From Ktedonobacteraceae bacterium (GTDB lineage: Bacteria; Chloroflexota; Ktedonobacteria; Ktedonobacterales; Ktedonobacteraceae), in contig JAFMRP010000086.1 in assembly GCA_017354095.1 (NCBI GenBank), positions 1 through 10,299 on the forward strand: a stretch of DNA of 10,299 nucleotides, written 5' to 3'. Position numbers and translations under genes: made by a program. Numbering within the stretch: the stretch's first letter is position 1; every line of letters starts with the position of its first letter. This document shows positions 5,975 to 10,299 of the stretch, one piece after another. The notes under the pieces were generated by a model that searched no databases, was not told the origin of the DNA, and saw nothing but the letters and a program-made list of their open reading frames with translations.

Positions 5975-7405
5975 CTAGCGACGGCCGAAAACCATGACGG
6001 TCTGCCCCAGCTGGATACGATCACCATCCTGTAAAGGATATGTCTGGTACTTATTGACCAGCTGGCCATTGACTTTCGTGCCATTCGCGCTGCCTTCGTC
6101 CTTCAGAGCATGGTTACCATTGCCCATATTCAAGATGGAGGCATGTAAGCGAGAGACGGCCAGGTCTTCGAGGAAGATGTCACTTTCGCGGCTGCGCCCA
6201 ATACTCAACACGTCCTTGCGCACCTCATAAACGCGCCCTGGCTCTTTCCCTTCCTCAATGCGCACGAAGCCCACGGCGCCACCCAGTTGTGGTCCAGACG
6301 AGCGCATAACGGTTTTATCGTTATCAGTATTGCCAAAGAAGGGATTGGGCCCCTGATCGAAGCCAGCCTGACCAAAGCCACCCTGTTGTTGCTGCCAGGA
6401 GGCCGGGCCGCCGGAGTTATTCGACAGGGAGGCGCCCCCGACGGGTTGCTGAGACTGTTGTCCCCAGGCATCTGCGGGTTGCTGCGATTGTTGTCCCCAG
6501 GCATCCGCGGGCTGCTGTGACTGCTGACCCCAGGCGTCTGCGGGCTGCTGCTGACCCCAACCCTGGGCCTGGTTACCCGGACCAGCTTGCTGAGGCTGAG
6601 ATGGCGAACCCCAATTCTGAGCGGAGCCGCCTTGCTGTTGTTGATTCCATGGATCAGGTGTAGGTGACTGAGGCCCGCCCCAACCCGCGCCTGCTCCCTG
6701 CTGTTGTGGCTGCTGCGATCCCCACCCCTGCTGCTGAGGTGGCAGTGAGGGATTCGAGCCACCCTTATCGCCCCAACCTGCGGGTGCCGCGCTCTGCTGT
6801 TGTGCCCCTGCTGTGCCCCAGCCCTGTTGCTGCTGTTGCGCGGGATTCGAGCCTCCTTGAGGAGGGCCGCTCCAGGCTGTGGCATCTGAGGATGGCTGCT
6901 GTGAAGCGGCTCCCCAACCCGCACCTGCCCCCTGCTGCTGTGGCTGTTGCGATCCCCACCCCTGTTGTGGCTGCTGTGCTCCCCAGCCCTGTTGCTGTTG
7001 TGCGGGATTCGAGCCGCCTTGAGGAGACCCGCTCCAGGCTGTAGCATCTGAGGATGGCTGCTGTGAAGCGGCTCCCCAACCCGCACCTGCCCCCTGCTGC
7101 TGTGGCTGTTGCGATCCCCACCCCTGTTGTGGCTGCTGTGCTCCCCAACCCTGCTGCTGTGGCTGTTGCGCTTCGGGCGCGCCCCAGCCTGGTTGTGATT
7201 GCGGTTGCTGGTTCCAACCGCCAGCAGCGCCACCCTGCTGACCCCAGTTCTGCTGCGCCCGGCTCTGCCAGTCGGTATCGCCGCCGATCGGGCTCTGGCC
7301 CTTCTTCTTACCACTGCGCCAGAGCCAGAAACCGCCAACGGCCATCAACAGGGCTAAAACCAGCACTGCAACAGTGATGATCAACGTCATATTGATGTTG
7401 CCCAT
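5975..7405 (-). CDS. Membrane-anchored FHA-domain protein with Trp/Gly/Gln repeat linker
   Basis: A 476-residue protein in three parts. Residues 7-29 are one hydrophobic helix followed by WRSGKKKG, so the rest should face the cytoplasm by the positive-inside rule. Residues about 40-360 are low-complexity sequence built from Gln, Gly, Pro, Ser and Ala with 23 Trp, mostly as GWG or AWG, and almost no charge; it includes tandem duplications. Residues 379-476 are a canonical FHA phosphothreonine-binding domain: SIGR (Arg404), VSRLHA (Ser418, Arg419, His421), GSANGT (Asn441), and DGDRIQLG. A conserved-looking DKTVMR (Thr365) just before the FHA could be a kinase target. It lies between two Ser/Thr kinase genes and probably tethers phosphorylated partners at the membrane. 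ATG 7405, with AGAGGGG 11 nt upstream, was chosen over GTG 7417, which abuts that site. No specific name can be given. Confidence 0.9.
   Translation of the reverse strand: MGNINMTLIITVAVLVLALLMAVGGFWLWRSGKKKGQSPIGGDTDWQSRAQQNWGQQGGAAGGWNQQPQSQPGWGAPEAQQPQQQGWGAQQPQQGWGSQQPQQQGAGAGWGAASQQPSSDATAWSGSPQGGSNPAQQQQGWGAQQPQQGWGSQQPQQQGAGAGWGAASQQPSSDATAWSGPPQGGSNPAQQQQQGWGTAGAQQQSAAPAGWGDKGGSNPSLPPQQQGWGSQQPQQQGAGAGWGGPQSPTPDPWNQQQQGGSAQNWGSPSQPQQAGPGNQAQGWGQQQPADAWGQQSQQPADAWGQQSQQPADAWGQQSQQPVGGASLSNNSGGPASWQQQQGGFGQAGFDQGPNPFFGNTDNDKTVMRSSGPQLGGAVGFVRIEEGKEPGRVYEVRKDVLSIGRSRESDIFLEDLAVSRLHASILNMGNGNHALKDEGSANGTKVNGQLVNKYQTYPLQDGDRIQLGQTVMVFGRR
6443..6541 (-). repeat. Three tandem 33-bp units (11-residue repeat)
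   Basis: Units start at 6443, 6476 and 6509 with exact 33-bp spacing and encode three successive copies of an 11-residue block, WGQQSQQPADA, differing mainly at third codon positions (the leftmost unit reads into PVGG). The following sequence from 6542 begins a partial further unit. Length variation by slippage or unequal crossing-over between strains is expected. Confidence 0.85.
6842..7165 (-). repeat. Tandem 162-bp duplication inside the FHA protein gene
   Basis: Two adjacent copies, 6842-7003 and 7004-7165, align without gaps. I count five differences over the first 150 bp or so, with the final dozen bases diverging more. Each copy encodes 54 residues containing GAQQPQQGWGSQQPQQ, GAGAGWGAASQQPSSD and the SG-PQGGSNPAQQQ block. 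The exact multiple of three keeps the frame. A third, degenerate and shorter relative lies at about 6667-6765. Confidence 0.9.
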
Positions 7406-7427
7406 AATCTCGTTCACCCCTCTTCAT

Positions 7428-7531
7428 GTAGGGGCGGCACCTCGACTCGTTTGCCTTTTGCTTACGCATGAGAGCGTGTCTGCTGCCACCCGATAATTAT
7501 CGGGCACCCCGTCCAAGTGGGGCACCCCTAC
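7428..7531. repeat. Possible palindromic intergenic element with a perfect 16-bp palindrome
   Basis: The gap between the kinase-FHA and membrane-FHA genes is bounded by GTAGGGG (7428-7434) and its inverse CCCCTAC (7525-7531). Inside is a perfect palindrome, CCCGATAATTATCGGG (7489-7504), and a direct repeat GGGCACCCC at 7502-7510 and 7520-7528. The GTAGGGG...CCCCTAC ends look like those of dispersed palindromic repeats seen in several bacterial genomes; the palindrome alone could instead be a dimeric regulator site. No promoter of good quality is seen here, so the downstream gene is probably read through from upstream. Confidence 0.45.
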
Positions 7532-7562
7532 TGCTGCGCCCGATGCATCCGATCACACCGGT

Positions 7563-8738
7563 CTACCGCAGCTCAAAACGTACCTCGACGTTGCCGAAAC
7601 GTATTATATCGCCATCATTGAGCGATTGCCGCTCACTTGGCGTTAAGGTCACTCCGTTCACCCGTGTCTTATTCAGGGCGTTCAGATCTTCTACAGTATA
7701 CCTTCCCTGCTGATGATAGAGATATGCATGCTGCCTACCAACTGTTTTATCACCAAGGTCAACCTCGGGGAAAATATTTTTCGTTGGGTCCTGGCGACCT
7801 ACCATCCACTTCTCACCGCGCAGCGGGAACACCTGCCCATTGGAAATCACAATGAGGCGCGCCTCCCTTGGCCAACGATCTCGCTCGGGGCGCGGCATCT
7901 CCTGAATGATCCCTTGCAATTGCTCTAATGCGGCGATGAAATCTGGCGGGGTCGCGTAGCGCTGATCTGGCAACTTCGCCAGGGCCCTTTGCATAAAAAG
8001 ATCCATCTCCTCTGGCAGTTCGGGCCGCAGCCGGCAGATCGAGGGAACCTTCTCGCGCTTATGCTTCAACACAATATCGATAGCGGTCTCCCCCTCAAAG
8101 GGACGGCGGGCGGTCAGCATTTCAACCAGCACCGTAGCGACTGAATAGAGGTCAGAGCGCGTATCCGCAGCCCGTCCATCGTCAGCCTGTTCCGGAGCAA
8201 TATAGTAAGCAGTACCCATAAAGACGTTCGAGTGTGTCAACGTGACCATCTCTTTACCACGCGCCAAGCCAAAATCGGTCAGCTTGACCACATTCTGGCT
8301 ATTGATCAGGATATTCTGAGGTTTGATATCGCGATGAACAACCCCCTGCTTGTGGGCTGTGTTCAATCCTTCAGCGATCTGGTGTGCATAGTCTAAAGCG
8401 CGCAGGGGGTCCATAGGACCATCATTGATCATGTGATACTTCAAGCTTTCGCCATCAATGTAGTCCATAGCGATAAAGTGCATATTGTTGTCATCACCAT
8501 AGTCAAAAATCCTCACAATATGAGGATCTTTAAGATTGAGCAAGATATGGGCCTCACGTTGAAAACGAGCCAGTAACTCGTCCTCGTTAGAAAGTTCAAA
8601 GTGCATCAACTTTACGGCGTAGATATGGTTGTCTTGCAGGTCACGCGCGATGTAGACAGTGGCAAAACTGCCCCTCCCCCGTTCGTCGATGAGCTTGTAG
8701 CGTCCTTTGATGAGTCGCCCTATCATGTCCCCGTTCAT
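7563..8738 (-). CDS. Hanks-type Ser/Thr protein kinase with C-terminal FHA domain
   Basis: A soluble 391-residue kinase with no transmembrane helix. The kinase domain (about 14-275) has a Gly-rich loop (RGRGSFATVY), Lys43 (YAVKLM), catalytic Asp137 (HRDIKPQNIL), DFG Asp155 and a Thr-rich activation loop ending MGTAYYIAPEQ. A short linker leads to a C-terminal FHA domain (about 292-391) with VGR (Arg315), RQHA, TRVNG and NDGDIIRFG. That FHA is atypical: the usual VSRxHA is VGRQHA, replacing the phosphate-contacting Ser with Gly334, and GSxNGT is NALNKT. It may bind phosphothreonine weakly or serve another contact. ATG 8738 is favoured by GAGGAG 9 nt upstream; an in-frame GTG at 8759 would place that site inside the gene. 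It is the first gene of the three-gene kinase/FHA cluster and is driven by a near-consensus promoter about 40 bp upstream. Likely substrates are itself and its cluster neighbours (inference). Confidence 0.94.
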   Translation of the reverse strand: MNGDMIGRLIKGRYKLIDERGRGSFATVYIARDLQDNHIYAVKLMHFELSNEDELLARFQREAHILLNLKDPHIVRIFDYGDDNNMHFIAMDYIDGESLKYHMINDGPMDPLRALDYAHQIAEGLNTAHKQGVVHRDIKPQNILINSQNVVKLTDFGLARGKEMVTLTHSNVFMGTAYYIAPEQADDGRAADTRSDLYSVATVLVEMLTARRPFEGETAIDIVLKHKREKVPSICRLRPELPEEMDLFMQRALAKLPDQRYATPPDFIAALEQLQGIIQEMPRPERDRWPREARLIVISNGQVFPLRGEKWMVGRQDPTKNIFPEVDLGDKTVGRQHAYLYHQQGRYTVEDLNALNKTRVNGVTLTPSERQSLNDGDIIRFGNVEVRFELR

Positions 8739-8779
8739 CGGCTTGAACTCCTCAAACACAGGCTCCTGTCAGCGGGTAT

Positions 8780-8808
8780 ATTATACACCATCCATATATT
8801 TATGTCAT
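8780..8808 (-). promoter_or_regulatory. Sigma70-type promoter of the kinase/FHA operon
   Basis: Reading leftward, ATGACA (8808-8803; five of six consensus bases) is followed after exactly 17 bp by a perfect TATAAT (8785-8780). Transcription should begin near 8773, giving a leader of about 35 nt that contains the GAGGAG ribosome site of the first kinase gene. The -35 hexamer is partly covered by an inverted repeat, so regulation is likely. Confidence 0.75.
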
Positions 8809-8834
8809 TGCTCATACACAATATAGCAATGAGC
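8805..8834. promoter_or_regulatory. Nested inverted repeats at the kinase-operon promoter (operator candidate)
   Basis: TCATTGCT (8805-8812) and AGCAATGA (8825-8832) are perfect 8-bp arms with 12 bp between them, about two helical turns centre to centre. A second pair, GCTCAT (8810-8815) and ATGAGC (8829-8834), interlocks with it. The inner arm overlaps the -35 box; a bound dimer could repress or, from the upstream arm, activate. TTGCTCATAC within it matches the P450 promoter repeat. Confidence 0.45.
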
Positions 8835-9128
8835 GGTTCTGGTGGGCTTCCACCCGCTATTATACGCGCACTTCTCAGAGAGAACGGCCCGGTCTTGCGC
8901 TTTTTTCTAGAGAACCAATGCAACCGTCGCGGACAGGCAGTCGCAAGACAGATCCCGGCTACTTTCCCTGTTCATAGTTAAGAACGAATCAGGTACGAGA
9001 ATGCGTACAGATATACTGAAGTGCTACTATACAGATGCGGTCACAGTCTCCTAGCATATATTATACGTTCCAGATGGGATATTTGCGCCTGATTTGGGAG
9101 GTGAATTAACGAGGAAGCGCCGCAAGAC

Positions 9129-9164
9129 CATGAAGAGCCATCCTTTGTGTGGATGGCCTTCATG
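9129..9164 (-). terminator. Hairpin terminator downstream of the S9 peptidase
   Basis: Starting 13 bases after the peptidase stop, arms 9151-9164 and 9129-9143 form a 14-bp stem with a single bulged base around a 7-nt loop. The stem is strong, but the leftward sequence after it (GTCTTGCGG) has only a poor T tract, so termination may be partial or factor-assisted. Confidence 0.6.
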
Positions 9165-9176
9165 ACTACATGGCAG

Positions 9177-10299
9177 TTACTCTTCGTAGCGGCCACCGAG
9201 GTATTGTGCCAGGAATTTCTCGGCGGCGGCGTAGAACTTGATGCGATTCTCAGGCTTGGCGAAGCCGTGGCCCTCGTCGGGGAAGAGCATATACTCGTAG
9301 CTGATGCTGTTGCGCTTCATCGCCTCGACGATCTGCTCCGATTCGGCCTGCTTGACGCGTGGATCATTGGCCCCCTGAGCAATCAACATGGGGATCTTGA
9401 TCTGGTCCACTTTGAAGAGCGGTGAGCGCGACTTCAAAAACTCCTCCTCGGTATCGGGATTGCCAACGCGCCGGTGGAACGTGGCCAGGAACGTAGCCCA
9501 ATAGGGGGGAATCGTCTTAATAAGCGTGATCAGGTTGCTGGGGCCGACGATGTCGACGGCGCAGCAGAACAGGTCGGGGGTGAAGGTCGCGCCAACCAGC
9601 GCCGCATAGCCACCGTAGGAGCCGCCGTAGATGGCCACGCGTTTGGGATCGGCGATACCCTGCTGCACGACCCAGTTAACGGCATCGACGAGGTCATTGT
9701 GCATATTGCGGCCCCATTCCTTGTCGCCGGCATTGAGAAATTCTTTGCCGTAGCCAGCTGAGCCGCGGAAATTCACTTGCAGGCAGGCATAGCCACGATT
9801 AGCGAACCACTGCGCCTCCGGGCGGTAGCCCCAACCATCGCGTCCCCAGGGGCCGCCATGCACATTGAGTACCATCGGCAAATCGGTCTGCTGCTCTCCA
9901 ACCGGGCGTGTGAGATAGCCATGAACGGTCAGGCCATCGCGCGAGGTAAAGGAGATCGGTTCCATGTTCGCCAGGGTATAGTTATTGAGGTCGGGCTGGT
10001 TATCAAAGAGGAACGTGGCACTGCGGCTCTTTCGATCATAGGCGTAGAAAGAGACTGGGCCATTATCGACGCTAAAGGCAATGACCCAGGTCTGGTCAGC
10101 GTCATCGCGGCTCATGATCGAGAAATCGCCGGACTGAATACCCTGAATCGTCTCAAAGTCCTGCCTGATACTATCATCCAGCACCTGCCACTCAACGCGA
10201 TCGCGATTGAAAGAGACGGCCTGCACTTCATAGGTATCTGGATGGATCATGACGGAGCCAACATCGTATTGCGGATCTTCGGCGATGACATCCAGATTG
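9177..10299 (-). CDS. S9-family serine peptidase (acylaminoacyl/dipeptidyl peptidase-like), N-terminus cut
   Basis: The C-terminal 373 residues of a prolyl-oligopeptidase-family enzyme that should cleave short peptides or N-acylated peptides in the cytoplasm. The frame is open to the right edge: 16 more codons precede the internal Met at 10250, so that Met is not the start. The visible N-terminal part (about 120 residues) fits the end of a beta-propeller; an alpha/beta-hydrolase domain follows, with oxyanion-site motif NVHGGPWG, nucleophile Ser in GGSYGG (codon 9620-9618), catalytic Asp in GANDPRV (codon 9365-9363) and catalytic His in DEGHGF (codon 9269-9267), all intact. It ends at TAA 9177-9179 and is followed by a hairpin, so it is probably a separate transcript from the kinase cluster. 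Family is firm; exo- versus endopeptidase preference and any signal peptide cannot be judged without the missing N-terminus. Confidence 0.92.
   Translation of the reverse strand, partial: NLDVIAEDPQYDVGSVMIHPDTYEVQAVSFNRDRVEWQVLDDSIRQDFETIQGIQSGDFSIMSRDDADQTWVIAFSVDNGPVSFYAYDRKSRSATFLFDNQPDLNNYTLANMEPISFTSRDGLTVHGYLTRPVGEQQTDLPMVLNVHGGPWGRDGWGYRPEAQWFANRGYACLQVNFRGSAGYGKEFLNAGDKEWGRNMHNDLVDAVNWVVQQGIADPKRVAIYGGSYGGYAALVGATFTPDLFCCAVDIVGPSNLITLIKTIPPYWATFLATFHRRVGNPDTEEEFLKSRSPLFKVDQIKIPMLIAQGANDPRVKQAESEQIVEAMKRNSISYEYMLFPDEGHGFAKPENRIKFYAAAEKFLAQYLGGRYEE

Larger units (their letters stand above)
8739..9176. other. 438-bp AT-rich regulatory gap between peptidase and kinase operon
   Basis: No credible gene lies here; short frames lack ribosome sites. 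From right to left it holds the peptidase terminator hairpin, an AT-rich stretch with GTATAATA on the leftward strand at three places (minus-strand -10-like hexamers at 9065-9060, 8864-8859 and 8785-8780), an inverted repeat TTCTC-AGA-GAGAA at 8872-8884, the direct repeat AGAGAAC at 8879-8885 and 8909-8915, and the promoter with its operator-like repeats. Only the 8785-8780 hexamer has a good -35 partner. Confidence 0.6.

Noticed and set aside
6443..7165. CRISPR-like array
   Set aside because: The repeats are contiguous, in frame and protein-coding, with no unique spacers between units.
6205..7338. Long open frame of 377 codons on the minus strand, in another frame from the FHA protein
   Set aside because: It is a by-product of the stop-poor Gln/Gly/Trp repeat DNA; it encodes an Arg/Ser/His-rich sequence without domains, and the correct frame has a membrane helix and an intact FHA domain.
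6664..7377. Plus-strand open frames (6664-7044 and 7054-7377) inside the repeat region
   Set aside because: Antisense shadows sharing the same repeat; no ribosome sites and no recognisable domains.
8735..8923. 62-codon minus-strand frame upstream of the first kinase
   Set aside because: It runs through the kinase promoter and operator region and has no ribosome site.
9130..9165. Tiny plus-strand frame (MKSHPLCGWPS) after a GGGAGGTG sequence
   Set aside because: The purine-rich site is too far upstream and the frame lies entirely within the terminator hairpin.
10248..10250. ATG at 10250 as the start of the peptidase
   Set aside because: The frame stays open to the right edge with family-like sequence and the beta-propeller would be mostly missing, so this is an internal Met.

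Overview
The window most likely comes from a Ktedonobacteria-like member of the Chloroflexota, or a similar soil bacterium. This is inferred from gene style only: moderately GC-rich coding DNA, sigma70-like promoters, Hanks-type Ser/Thr kinases carrying FHA or zinc-ribbon tails, GAF/HisKA_2 sensor kinases, a bacterial P450 and an S9 peptidase. No rRNA, tRNA, CRISPR array, transposase or phage gene is visible, and the species cannot be fixed from the sequence.

Layout. Bases 1-4717 read rightward: the 3' end of a sensor histidine kinase (1-382), a cytochrome P450 (519-1871) with a promoter overlapped by direct repeats, then a two-gene two-component unit made of a soluble GAF-GAF-HisKA_2-HATPase kinase (2065-4191) and a stand-alone receiver protein (4235-4717). 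Bases 4730-10299 read leftward and converge on the receiver gene with only 12 bp between stop codons. In transcription order they are an S9-family peptidase cut by the right edge (9177-10299), a terminator-like hairpin, a 438-bp AT-rich regulatory gap with a near-consensus promoter, a Ser/Thr kinase with a C-terminal FHA domain (7563-8738), a membrane-anchored FHA protein with a long Trp/Gly/Gln repeat linker (5975-7405), and a second Ser/Thr kinase ending in two zinc ribbons (4730-5851).

How the genes may work together. The three leftward signalling genes look like one phosphothreonine module: two soluble kinases and one membrane-tethered phosphothreonine reader with a low-complexity linker. 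The only strong promoter I see for the three lies upstream of the first kinase. The rightward half is a separate His-Asp system. A short motif (TTGCTCAT, extended to TTGCTCATAC at two sites) occurs in both the P450 promoter and the kinase-operon promoter, so a common regulator is possible but unproven. The most unusual items are the 23-Trp repeat linker with a recent 162-bp internal duplication, the kinase FHA domain lacking the usual phosphate-contacting Ser, the Cys-rich second GAF domain, and the repeat-flanked P450 promoter.
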